DNA from: Epiperipatus broadwayi
Taxonomy: Eukaryota > Onychophora > Udeonychophora > Euonychophora > Peripatidae
Assembly (NCBI GenBank): GCA_028023455.1
Contig: JAQFVV010000022.1
Coordinates: 10,247,100 to 10,311,099, forward strand
Length of the DNA stretch: 64,000 nucleotides
Direction: 5' to 3'
Shown piece after piece: positions 11,151 to 21,820 of the stretch. The translations under genes were made by a program, and so were the position numbers. The notes beneath the pieces are model-generated. The model was not told where the DNA came from. It saw only the letters and a program-made list of their open reading frames with translations, and made no database searches. How positions within the stretch are numbered: the stretch's first letter is position 1; each line of letters begins with the position of its first letter.

Positions 11151-12911
11151 TTATGTAAGATCTTTAGTCTTATCGGTTTGAGTGATTGGTTTAGGCGCAG
11201 TATATGTAATTGCTTGGATCTCTGATTCACTACTATTAGTGTAGAGGTTGTCGTTTGTTCTTTCTTGAATATTTTCATTTTGAAAGATAGGTTTGGATGT
11301 GAAAGGGTTTGTTGGAGGATTTATTTGACTCAGGTTGTCTGGGTTTGTGAGGTTGCTGATTGAATTAGGCCCATGTGGTGATTGTCTATTTAAGGATGTG
11401 AAAGCCATGTTAGTAGGTCTACCAGTACATCTATGAACTTTATTCTTTTTAATACCACAGTGTGTACATATTCTTGCTGCACAATCTTTAATGAGGTGTG
11501 TTCTTTGAAGGCAGAAGAAACATTGTGGATGTACTCCCCTGAAAGTCAAAACCATAGGAGAGCCTCTTGCAGTAATAATAGTGGGTTTGTCAGTGGGTAT
11601 AATGTTTTTCTTCAATGTAAGTGTGAAGATAACTGTATTGGACAGGATTTGATCTTCGCAGTGAGGGTTTAATAGGTGTTTAAATTTGCTAACTGAACCA
11701 TAATTAATAAGGATGTCTTGTAGTTCTTGTTCTTTCAAGTGGGCAAGGCAGTTTTGGATTCTGCCGGATAGTGTAACAGGACGGTTCATATCTATGGAGC
11801 ATAGTATAAAATTTCCTAAAGATCTGTATTTATTTTTAAAGTTCATACAGTCCGCCCACGTTTTAAACTCAACGATAACATAGCGGTCATTGGGATGATT
11901 AAGAATCATATGAATGCCTCTGCCTAATTGTTTTTGATTGATTAGACTGTATAGCTGTTCTAGAGGGAACTTATATAGAGCACATTGTTGATTTGTTATA
12001 GCTAAGATTAACGATTTATCACTGTAGTAGTTAGCAAACGATTTATATAGGCTATTGGGAATCGTTTTGTTGAACTCATTATTTATTTTTAGGAACATGT
12101 CATTAAGTTCATTTATATTAAATGAGACATTTTCCAAAGTGTTTGATTCTTGTTCTATGTCTAGTTCTGAGATATTCAAATATAGTTCATTGAAATTATC
12201 GGCTTTAATATTTTCGGAGATGCTCTCAGAATTTTTAGACCTTACAATATTTGCGTACGTAGAGGAATTTTTCAATATTGGTATTGAAGAAATTGGATTA
12301 GATTGTAAGTTGGCTGAAGTAGCAATGGATTGTTCTGCGCTATAATCTTTGTTTGTTCTGGAATGTGATTTATCGGTTTTAAAATTTATTTCTTCTTTTT
12401 GATTTTTAAATTTACTGTTGACAAACTGTAATGTGACAGCACTGGTTTTGTCGACCTCTGGTGGAAAAGTTTTTACTTTAAAAAATTCGCCGAAATCATC
12501 TTGTCGGTAATTTTGTCTATTATTATCAGATATGGTTTCCATGGTATTATTGGGCAAAGTAAATTGCTCATTAGAGTTATCTGAGGGTGCGTAAAGTCTT
12601 CGGAGAGGTGATGATTGGTTTTTGCTTGAATTTTTAAGAATTTCAATAGTTTCGCTTGATGAGATATTAATGCTATTACTTATATTAGGGGTAAGTTGAA
12701 TATTTTCTAAACTTTTGTTGATATTTGTGATGCTGTTTTCTTTTGAAATATTAGTTTGTGGGTTTTTATTTGTTGTAGAAGTTATTTTGGATGAATTTAG
12801 ATTAGATCTAAGACTATAAAATTTACGACCGATGACTGCATTGCTAGATTGAATGCTGAGATCGGGGCTAACCTTAATTTGCCAGTTATCGATTATATTA
12901 TCACTTTCCAT
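11151..12911 (-). CDS. LINE ORF1, RNA-binding protein with zinc knuckles
   Basis: 586 codons, starting with an ATG at 12909-12911 after a short leader. The first half is Ser/Asn/Thr-rich and likely disordered. An RRM-like region spans roughly residues 330-450 (segments such as RYVIVEFKTWADCMNFK and LQDILINYGSVSKFKHLL). Two zinc knuckles follow: C464, C467, H472, C477 (CX2CX4HX4C), and a variant with C482, C485, H493 and C495. A low-complexity tail closes the frame. By analogy with L1/Tx1 ORF1 proteins it would coat the element RNA to form the RNP. The open frame is uninterrupted, so this part could still be translated. The RRM call is by pattern only. Confidence 0.85.
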   Translation of the reverse strand: MESDNIIDNWQIKVSPDLSIQSSNAVIGRKFYSLRSNLNSSKITSTTNKNPQTNISKENSITNINKSLENIQLTPNISNSINISSSETIEILKNSSKNQSSPLRRLYAPSDNSNEQFTLPNNTMETISDNNRQNYRQDDFGEFFKVKTFPPEVDKTSAVTLQFVNSKFKNQKEEINFKTDKSHSRTNKDYSAEQSIATSANLQSNPISSIPILKNSSTYANIVRSKNSESISENIKADNFNELYLNISELDIEQESNTLENVSFNINELNDMFLKINNEFNKTIPNSLYKSFANYYSDKSLILAITNQQCALYKFPLEQLYSLINQKQLGRGIHMILNHPNDRYVIVEFKTWADCMNFKNKYRSLGNFILCSIDMNRPVTLSGRIQNCLAHLKEQELQDILINYGSVSKFKHLLNPHCEDQILSNTVIFTLTLKKNIIPTDKPTIITARGSPMVLTFRGVHPQCFFCLQRTHLIKDCAARICTHCGIKKNKVHRCTGRPTNMAFTSLNRQSPHGPNSISNLTNPDNLSQINPPTNPFTSKPIFQNENIQERTNDNLYTNSSESEIQAITYTAPKPITQTDKTKDLT

Positions 12912-13052
12912 AATATATAATGATTAAAACCGACTTACCTTGAATAAGAAACGTAAAGGTAAGGGGACAATCGTCCCTATCTTCCTGAAATTGAATCGCT
13001 AAGGGACGCTTTTTGTAAGACCAGTTGCAAAGATGGCTGCCAAAAGCGGAAG
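12912..13052 (-). promoter_or_regulatory. LINE 5' UTR with internal promoter candidate
   Basis: About 140 bp between the 5' end and the ORF1 ATG. The first 25 nt on the coding strand contain ggcagccatctttgc, whose complement aagatggctgcc matches the YY1-type core. Human L1 also has a YY1 site at its extreme 5' end, which fixes the start site there. Here that role is inference. The rest is somewhat richer in GC and CpG than the surroundings. Confidence 0.45.
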
Positions 13053-13068
13053 TATGATTTTAGATTTT
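13053..13068. repeat. right target-site duplication of the LINE
   Basis: Identical 16-bp copy of 6741-6756, directly abutting the element's 5' end. Confidence 0.85.
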
Positions 13069-14029
13069 TTAAAAATCTTACAGTAAGATTAACATAAATT
13101 GCATACAATGGAATTAATGTACATTCCTGTACTATGCATGTTTAGTCTTATCAATCTGTACTTAGTTAAATAAGTATTCATATATAGGTGATATAATTCT
13201 AGGGCAAAGTTATTGTATTATGGATAAATGTTGGAAACAATTCCAATAGTAAGGTTAAGTGATTATAAATTTGACTCTAGTTGTTTATTTGTGATACAAA
13301 TGGGAAATGTAAAACCCCAGAGAAATTAAAACTTTGGAAAAATAATTCAAAAAAATTTCTTGGAATATTTGCTCTTCAACATGAAAAAAATCAGTTTATG
13401 GAATATATTACACAACAATACTTTGAAATTGGCATTGAAAAGTATTTACTTTAAATTCAAAGTAGTATTACAATAATTAAAAATTATCTTATTTTAAAAA
13501 AAAGGATATGGTTCCTTTGATTGTATAATTTAGTAACTGATTACAAATAATTACTCTCACTTGATTTCCTGTTTAGATCTCACTGAAAGAAAACAGCTTT
13601 TTTAAAAAGAAATTATAGTTAATTTCTATTTGATTTAAACATTTCTTTAGTTGACTTTGAAGCATAGTTTGAAAAGATTGCTTTCACATTTTTAATTCTT
13701 TAGCAATCAAATTGAGCATGGGACTACACTTAGCGAGCTTAATTTTGAGGGATTTTTTTTAAAGGGTGTTTTATGTTCATTTATCTTTTATGAAATCTGT
13801 CTATACATATATATTGCAAAACTGATTTGACATTTTGACTGGGTTCCTGGAGTTTCACAGAGTCTGAGTAAACCCTTCTAATATAGTTTCAATGATTCTT
13901 CAAAGTGATAATGAAGAGAAAATATGATGAAGTAGGTGGGCAAAGTATCAGTAAATTATAACATAACTTCTTCAGATAGAACATTCATGTTTTATTATTA
14001 TTAATAGGATAAAGAAATAGTCAAGGGGC
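13069..14029. other. gene-free stretch
   Basis: No coding or RNA gene recognised. A short segment around 13845-13875 (agtttcacagagtctgag) recurs at about 33860 as agtcctacagagtctgag, suggesting an undefined dispersed repeat. Confidence 0.45.
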
Positions 14030-14175
14030 AGCATATTCACCTGCCATGCCTATTATCAAGTGTTTAAGTCAAGCATATGTGAAAAATATAGCCAATTCAA
14101 CCATCCAATTGTGGTCAGTAAATGGATATCTATTATTAGCTAAATGGTAAAGTTCACAAATTAGTCTGAGATAAT
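14030..14175 (+). mobile_element. SINE S1 copy (tail preserved)
   Basis: It carries the S1 tail: gccaattcaaccatccaatt, then gtcagtaaatggatatc and attattagctaaa. Variants of this tail recur near 15.1, 33.7, 34.1, 35.4, 43.4, 53.9 and 62.1 kb. The upstream portion (gcagcatattcacctgccatg, then aagtgtttaagtcaagc) fits a decayed tRNA-like head with a B-box remnant. Confidence 0.5.
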
Positions 14176-16834
14176 TAGGTAAATGACAATACATTGACTC
14201 TAAAAATTAAAAATGCAATTATAATACAAAGCTGGATGTAAATATCCTGGTTCTCTTTCACCATTATTATATATATATAAATCTGAATCCAAAAAGACAC
14301 CCCTTTTACGCTACCATGTTTTTTAGAAGTGAATTTAGTACTTATACAGTGCACAATGAAAAAAACATATCAGTCTTTTTATTTGGATTCACAAAAATTC
14401 CAGGGATTCAGATCTGTTCCGATGCCATAAACACCATATGGAAAAAGGTATTCATGTTAAGGATGCACTTTCCAGCTCAACATCCAATAGATTTCTCATT
14501 CCTGGATTTGAAAACTGCCTATATTAGCAATTCTTTCTATGATTATCCTATTTTATTTTTTTACAATAGTCAACATTAAGCATTAATACAACTGAACTGC
14601 ATACATTATCTTATAGTATGGCTCATATATTGGTCATATGTATATAACAGTTATTTTCAAAGATAGAAATATAAAGTTATTAGGATGACTGGTGTTGATA
14701 AAAGAATTAGGACAGCCAATGTGGCTTTCTATCTTCAATAATGATAATCTTGCAAAATAACTCCTATGTTTATATATATATATAAAAAAAACAATATGCA
14801 AACCTGAATGTCATTATACTTTCTAGCTAAAGTGAGTCATTGTTCTGTGGAACATGTTTCTATATATTTACCAAAGATATTTGATTAGTAAATTATATTC
14901 ATCTCAATGATTAATTTTGCTAGCATGGAGTCAAGTCTTTTAAACTATGATCACCCCCTCCCCATTAGTGTCAAAAATTATATATTGTGATCGTATTTTT
15001 TATATTTCTGTAGTTAATGCATCAACACTCATTTCATTAATCCAAATTATCATGTGACCTTTATTCTTTAGCTAATAAAAGATGGGTATCCATTTACTGA
15101 TCACTCTTAACTAAATAGCTGAATTGGCTCTATAGTATTAGTTCTATAAAAGTAGTATAAAAATGGGACATTTTTGTGTTGATTACACACACTTTCCTCA
15201 TAACTGAGATCAACTATATTTAGATTAGCTTTTAATATAAATAATTATTTTTAGTTAGTATTTTTTTTTTTGCAATTTAATATTTTTGTTTAAATATCCA
15301 TAAGCATTTTTAACAATATTTAATTATTTACAATTTCTTCAAAATAACCAATCATTAAATATTGTGCAAAATAATATTCTCTTATTTTGTTTATATCATA
15401 ATACCCTTAACCTCACTGACCCAAGAAAGTATTAGATTTTACAGGAAGTTCCATTCTGTCAATATTTGTCTCTATTAATATTCTCATTTGATTTGTAATT
15501 TATATAGACATTTTTAAAAAACTTAATTTTAGTTATATTTTTTATCAAGAGATGGAACCATCTAAAAATTTGTATTCATTTTAAATTTCTTATTTTTAGT
15601 AAGTACTACTTTTTGTCTATTATATTTCTTTAATCTCACCTCTCACTCTTTAAATAATTTGATTAAAAAAAATTAATAAGTGAGCATTTTTTAACTTTTT
15701 CAAATTCTGACATTTTCTATTTCTTCCATCTGGTGAGAATTTTTGTAAATGCTCAACTTTTCACTTAAATTAGATTTGATTTATTTTTAATTTTATTTCA
15801 TAAATGAATAATATTCTTAAAAAATTACATTTAACCTTTTTAAATATTTAAAACTGACTGTAAATATTATCAACTATATTTGTGTAAACACTCTTTGGAA
15901 AAATGCACAAATTCTTTTTTTTAAGTTTTTTTTAATGCGAACTAACAAATGTAAATTTGTGATAAATCTGTATGAAATCCTGCTTTAAAATCTGATATTT
16001 GTTTTATAATTATTAAAATATTTGAAAAAATTATAATCCCATGTCAATTTTAACAGGAGGTGACATTGCCAAGAAGGAAAGAATACATTATAATAAATAT
16101 TTTCTTAGATAACAATAGAATAAAGACAATTAATATTACCTGATTATCCGTAAAATTGTGACTTCTTCAGATTTTTTTTCAGTTAAAAAGTTATTAAAAG
16201 CAATGCAACCATTTTTTTTTTTGATATTATAAAAAACTCTGAGTTTTGACAACAGTAAAACAGTATCATAAAGTGACAGAATAACCATGCTTTTTCTGAG
16301 GAAAGATTCTCAATGAATATATGAGTTATTAAGTTAACTTTAACTATAGTTAATAATTATTAATAATTGATTGTACCTAATAATTACAACACTACTTAAT
16401 TTATTTGTATTTTTTTAAAAGTTTATAAATACTGGCATTCATTAGATTACCATTACAGATTTTTAAAAAGCCAATATTTAGAATCTTTGATTTTTTTTAT
16501 GAAAATGCTTTAAAGTATATATATTTTTACTTTATATTTTAATTTGAAAAGGTATAATTATAAAATTATAATGAATATATATTTTACCAAATATACTAAA
16601 AAATTAAGTCTGAATATCTATTTTTAAGATATTCTTATTCAACAGAATTCCATTGTTTAAAAGATTAAGAGAAAGTAATATTATTATATAACTTTTATCG
16701 CATATTGGAATTATGATATGTTTTTAAAAATTTACAAATATAATACAAATTAACTTATACAGTGCTTTTCTCTAGCAGTTTTTACTACTTTTAGTCAATT
16801 TATGCCACTTAATAAAAGCATGAATAATAAATAG
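14176..16834. other. gene-free stretch with one S1 tail
   Basis: An 87-codon frame at 14316-14579 sits in slightly less AT-rich sequence but resembles no known protein. An S1 SINE tail lies on the minus strand at about 15060-15140 (ttagctaataaaagatggg, then tatccatttactgatcac). The rest (15.2-16.8 kb) is extremely AT-rich with nothing recognised. Confidence 0.45.
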
Positions 16835-17050
16835 ATGACAGAGTGCATCATAAATACTTATTTATTACTGCCTATTCATGTCTCTCAATTATTTTCTAGC
16901 TTATGGCTTTCTTCAGTAAGGAATTTTGGATCTGGATCTAATGCAACTGTACTTAAATTAGAACCAAAATATCCAGGTGCATTAGAGCCAGATCCAAAAC
17001 TCTTTTTTGATGAATTAAGCACTGCCATCTGGTATCTATTGATTACTCAA
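16835..17050 (+). mobile_element. decayed hairpin family A fragment
   Basis: Degraded but recognisable blocks occur: attttctagcttatggc, ttcagtaaggaattttggatc, a short inverted turn around aatgcaactg and gtgcattag, and ggtatctattgattactcaa. It is much more diverged than the copies at 24.7 or 45.4 kb. Confidence 0.45.
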
Positions 17051-17074
17051 GCTTAAATTAAATGGTCTAACTGG

Positions 17075-17365
17075 AATATAAAAATTGAATTTGTTATTAA
17101 AATTATGATCAAATGAATTTGTTATTAAAATTATGATCAAAATGAATTATTTATTCTTTACAAAATTATACTGTTTCCCACATAAGAGTATTTTTAAAAA
17201 CTAAAAAAAAAATTTTTTTTAAAGTTTTAATGAGATATTAATGATTATGGTATCAGCATTGGCTGAAACATCCACTTTCAAATCCTAATTTTTATTTTAT
17301 ATTTTAATGATAATAATAGATGAAAAATATTTTTTTATATTTTAATGATTATAATAGATGAAAAT
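17075..17365. repeat. two short tandem duplications
   Basis: A unit gaatttgttattaaaattat plus gatcaaa is repeated near 17088-17140. A second unit, ttatattttaatgattataa plus tagatgaaaa, is repeated near 17295-17362. Both look like local slippage in AT-rich DNA. Confidence 0.7.
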
Positions 17366-17985
17366 ATTGGTACATGTAAGTGGGTAGCAGCAAGTGGTTT
17401 AAGAATTCTCTGTAAATAAAGTCTGGCTGGGAAGCAGTTTTATAATAAGCACAAATAAATGGGCTTAATATAATCATGTAATAAAGTGTAAAGATAAATC
17501 ACATGCCAAACACTCATAGGTACAGGGTTCATCTCACAGTGCAATCTGCATCACGTTACAGTGCATCTGTTCTCATTGAATTCCCAGACTCAGGTTTATA
17601 GCTAAGCATATTTCCAATGCTAAAAGTTCTTTATATTTGATAGAACAATTTCTTGTAAAATCTTAACTTTGTTTTGAAAAATCGAAGCTTTATTTGAAGT
17701 TTAAATCTTAAGTTTAAATTCCTTTAAATATACATCAAATATAATTTGAATTTCAAATCCATGCATGTGTATTGAATATTTAATTTACAGTTTTGATAAG
17801 AATTGGCATCAATCAATGATTTCTTATTGCTTATAATGATTGAATATGGTTTTTTTTTTTTTTTTACTATTAGCCTAGTTAACCATTTAATATGAATTTA
17901 AACATTAGTTCAATCTAGTTTTAGATAAAGGATGAAATGATAAAAAAAAAAAGGTCCAATCCTGTCCACTCAGCATGTCGCAAAC
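17366..17985. other. gene-free stretch
   Basis: A less AT-rich patch near 17520-17600 (cagggttcatctcacagtg) was not recognised as coding or repeat. Otherwise there is only simple AT-rich sequence with A/T runs. Confidence 0.4.
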
Positions 17986-18127
17986 ATGGTAAATATTATA
18001 ATATTTCTGTTGTGAAATTTTTATTATACCACTCTAATGCAAGATAGCTAATGTTTTTTATTCATTTTTAACGCCTTGTGGAGAAATATAATCATAAACA
18101 TATGACCCAAGACATATGGAAAAAAAT

Positions 18128-18190
18128 CTATGATCTCCAAGATGCACTTTTTGTGCTGAATTAGCACTCAACAGTTGGCCTAGATCACAA
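18128..18190 (-). ncRNA. hammerhead-like motif, family B left arm
   Basis: Read on the minus strand. The outer stem I is tgatct with agatca (6 bp) and the inner stem I is ccaa with ttgg. The core segment is CTGTTGA (consensus CUGANGA, one mismatch). Stem II is gtgct/agcac with loop aattc, followed by AAAA in place of GAAA. The AAAA follows a C, so loss of a CpG (CGAAA to CAAAA) would explain it. The helix architecture is well kept and the core is decayed, so this copy is probably inactive. Confidence 0.5.
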
Positions 18191-18420
18191 ACTCTTGCAC
18201 ATATCTTTATCATTGTTCAGTATATATATATAGATAGATAACAAATTACTACAGTTTAATTGATAAGTGCCAAACATGAAACATTCACAATTTTCATAGC
18301 CCAAATCACTTATTGAAAGTATATTAATAACTCTTATTAGTCACTCATTAAACTAGAGATTATCCAATAATGAATATTTCTGTAGTGTAATTTTTATTAT
18401 ACCACTTTTATGCAAGTTAT

Positions 18421-18490
18421 ATTGTCTGGGCCAACTGATGAGTGGTGGTTCTGAATGAAATGTTCGACTTAGGAATTATTGGTCTTTTTC
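18421..18490 (+). ncRNA. hammerhead-like motif, family B right arm
   Basis: CTGATGA (18435-18441) and GAAA (18457-18460) are both intact. The inner stem I ccaa/ttgg (18431-18434 and 18479-18482) is present. Stem II is weak and the stretch between GAAA and ttgg is longer than in sister copies, so helix III is unclear. It is best understood by comparison with the copies at 57.76 and 58.53 kb. Confidence 0.4.
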
Positions 18491-18671
18491 ACATCTCTTT
18501 GATTATATGTTTATGATTACATCCCTCCACAAGGTGATAAAACTGGATAGAAAATATTACCTATCTTGCATGAGAGTGGTGTAATGAAAATTACACTACA
18601 GAAATATTATTCATTACTGGATAATCTCTAGTCTAATGAGTGAGTAATAAAAATTATTTATGGTAAATATT

Positions 18672-21586
18672 GTTTTTCCTTTCACTATTCCTCTATGAGG
18701 GCTGTCGGAGAATATTTGCCCTTGCAATGGAATATTTAAAGCTCGTTTGCCAACTTATACATGTAAAGTGGGAGTGCGCTTGATGTTAAAAAGATTTTAT
18801 ATATTAAATTTCATTAAAAAATTATTCTAGAATTTTTAAAAAAAGAAAAGAAATAAAGTAGTTTATTTATTTGGGTTTTTACTTAGCCATTATTAAAATT
18901 AACAAATATGTTTTAAAAAAAGTCATTCTCTACTCTGAGCTGAAATTCAACCCAAATGGAAACGTCTGTTTACTTTTAATTTAACTGACCAGATGTCACT
19001 TTATTGTCAACTAAAGTGGTTGAGAGGTGGAACAGAATTACAAACTGTTTTTATAATATCAACGTAACCAACAATTTTAAAATTAGAAAATATATGCAGT
19101 TAAAGAAAAAAATTATTATTTTTTTTTGTCTCTTTGTAATCTTATAATAATTTACTTTATAAACTGAAAAATATTGTAGACTTCAATTGTTGTTTTCTCT
19201 CAAATAGTTTAGTATATGCTGCGACTGCATATATGTTGACACATGATGAATCTATACCACATAAACATTAAAACTCATTGTCTCACTAACCCACGTGCTT
19301 GATTTAGTGTCAATTGCATGTCATGGATATAACTTAAGTATTTACATATCTACCTAGTAATAACTGACCCGTTGCCTTGCATGTAAATAGTGATTTCCAT
19401 ATATATTAGCAATATGCTTTAGTGTTTTATATTAAATATAGGAATTTATAAATATAATTTCATAAACATCCTGGTTAAAAGACTCGCAGATATATTACTA
19501 AAAATTGTTGTACTACACAAAATGACTCGTAAAGGATTAAATTTAACGGAATATAGAAATAAAATATTGTGAAATTTGAATATTCTTTTTGCATAATTAT
19601 AATTATTCAAAACTTTTAATAATAAATTCATAAAATTATTGCATTTTTTAAATATATTTTTTTATGTCCTACGTCTTCTTTTCACAGCCTCACCTAATAA
19701 TTCTACTTTGAATAGTGTGAAAATTAATTTTCTTTAACTCTTTAATAAATTAAAATGTTACTAATTAGTAAGTTTGTTAATTGCAATGCTATCAGTACTG
19801 CTAATAATAGAAAAAAAAAGACTAGTTACTTAGGATGTTATCTAATGCCAACACCAAAATGGTAGCTTAATTAATTATAACTGTTTTATTTAATTCATCA
19901 AGCTGTTTTTTTTTTATTTCATTTGAATTAATCTAATAACCTTTTGCTCTCAAAAGTTCTACTAAACCACTGCGTTAAGATAGAACTATAATTATTTAAA
20001 CCTTACTTGTAAAAGAGGATGTTTCAAGTAAAATATATTTTATAAAAATTCTTTGCACAACAGATGTAATCATTTGAAAAAGTTCTTTAGATTGTCGTAT
20101 CTGCAAGAAATTTTAAAAATGAGTTTCATTTTTATACAAAAAAAAAACTTGTTTAATTTTAAACTTATTTTTGATTAAAAGACAATCTTCTATATTGCTT
20201 CAAAGGTTCTGAAATACTAATACTTATATTTTTTTAAACACTCATAAATTTATTTTTTAACTCGAAGTAGTTATTATCAGATTAATTACTGAATAAGTAA
20301 ATTGCAGTAAAAGCTATGACTTTAAACAGAGTACTTTCAATTTGACACAGAATAAAAACAGCTATATTTATGATTATGAATTATTTGTTTATAATGATAT
20401 GATAAAAACTTATAGGATTAGGACTGAAATACTTTACAATTTTTATCATTTTTTTATAATGAATTAGAGTTATGAGGTTAAATGTATACCTTTAATGATT
20501 AACACCAATCTTAAGCTTAACATTTATTGATTACATGTTTAAACCAAATTAGAACAATGAGATTATGTGGTGTTAGCAAATAAAATAAAATAACTGATTA
20601 TAGTATTTAAGGATGAGAGATGTTGCCTATGCATGATAATTCATTTTTTCATGTATTACAATGATTATAATAACTCCATCTTTTTGCACTTTTTCAAGCC
20701 ATTTTATTTCCTTCTGTTTTATCTGAATTTATATCCTTCTTCAAAATCTATTTAATATTTTATCTCTATAAAACATCAAACAAATCTCTGATGAAGGCTG
20801 CAGATTAATTGAAAATAGTTAGAAGGGAATAAAATGAAACTTACATTAAAATATGCAAAGAAGAAAAATGATTTTATAATATTAAATTGAACAATAAAGG
20901 AATATTCAAAATATTCAATTATATAATTCATGAATGATAGTTGGGTAAATATTGAACATTGATTGATGTTTTTATTTTTTATTAGGATATTTAAGTGACA
21001 ATCAGTTATTTTAGCTGGAAAGGACTTGAATATAGACTGCTAATAATGAGTAGTTAATGTGTGATTCATCTAGTGAAATCTCAATCAAAAGGGATGAAGA
21101 ATGAAAATCTTTTATATGGAAAAATGATAATACTGGAAAATTATTAAAGTTATAGATAAGAACAATTTAATGATTTATTATTTATTGGAATATTATATAT
21201 AAAGAACAACTTAAATTTTATAATTTATAGCATTTCATATCTATTATTACTTACAAAATGGGTGTGGGTATAAATTAATCATATAAAATGTTTAAAAAAA
21301 AAATAAAAAAGCAGATGTTAATATATTATGTTGGATCTTTGTAGTTAAATTTCACATCATTCTTGATTTTAATTTTGTACACAAGAAAACCAAATGGAAA
21401 ATCTTTAAAAGCATGATTCAAATTTTACATTTTTAAAAAAATTCTAAGACATTACCTATTAGAAAAAAATATTTTGATTGTTATTTGTTTTGTGGAGATT
21501 TTTATGCTCTTTCAAGACCTAGGAAATTCAAAATCATTATTATCATTTTTTTAAACATGATGTGCACATAAAAAAGATATGGGTGT
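18672..21586. other. gene-free stretch
   Basis: About 2.9 kb of AT-rich sequence in which no coding frame, tRNA-like box pair or transposon block was recognised on either strand. A 61-codon minus frame near 19.5 kb has no resemblance to known proteins. Confidence 0.45.
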
Positions 21587-21820
21587 GATAATATTACTAG
21601 AAGAGATGGTAATAGATGGACAATTGAAATCTTAAACTGGATTCCAAGATTTGATTGTAAAAGACCCAGAAAGAGACCACATGTGAGATGGTTGGATGAA
21701 ATAAGAAAGTGTTCAGGGTTGATGTGGAGAAAGGAAGCTAAAGATCGGAGAAGATGGATTGAACTTGGAGAGATCTTTATCCTGCAGTGGATTGATAATG
21801 GTTGATGATGATGATGATGA
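21587..21820 (+). pseudogene. RTE-like LINE, 3' coding end (5' truncated)
   Basis: About 66 sense codons run to a TGA at 21803-21805. They include RWTIEILNWIPR, KRPRKRPHVRWLDEI, RKCSGLMWRKEAKDRRRW and IELGEIFILQW. This is the C-terminal signature of RTE-type LINE proteins: a basic GRP-like linker, an RW-D-I block, then W-R-A-DR-W and GE-F-QW. The stop is followed by a gat microsatellite, a usual 3' end for this group. Nothing of the RT core remains, consistent with 5' truncation on insertion. The frame itself is undamaged. A sister copy lies at 60.84 kb. Confidence 0.75.

Larger units (their letters stand above)
6757..13052 (-). mobile_element. full-length LINE (L1/Tx1-like non-LTR retrotransposon)
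   Basis: An element of about 6.3 kb with the gene order 5' UTR, ORF1 (zinc knuckles), a linker ORF, then ORF2 (apurinic endonuclease, reverse transcriptase, C-terminal CCHC). A perfect 16-bp direct repeat brackets it, which sets both ends. The 5' end begins cttccgcttttggcagcc. The 3' UTR is about 275 bp and ends with an AATAAA signal, a short T-run and ttgttgaaatg, with no long poly-A tail. An intact 5' end and a perfect duplication suggest a fairly young copy, yet ORF2 is broken. Assignment to the L1/Tx1 group rests on the endonuclease type, an ORF1 with CCHC knuckles behind an RRM-like region, and the C-terminal C-x2-C-x8-H-x4-C. The exact clade needs a tree. Confidence 0.9.
17986..18671. 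mobile_element. hairpin retroposon family B with 12-bp target duplication
   Basis: The direct repeat atggtaaatatt at 17986-17997 and 18660-18671 brackets inverted arms. The left arm (about 17998-18200) and right arm (about 18425-18659) share blocks such as ttgtggagnnatataatcataaac and tataccactctaatgcaag in opposite orientation. A further partial inverted copy starts near 18326 (tcactcattaaactagagat), so the interior is nested. Each arm carries a hammerhead-like motif (minus 18128-18190, plus 18421-18490). A direct repeat of this length argues for retroposition rather than a DNA transposon. Confidence 0.75.

Noticed and set aside
14316-14579. 87-codon plus-strand frame
   Set aside because: Somewhat less AT-rich but without a known family, splice context or repeat copies in the window.
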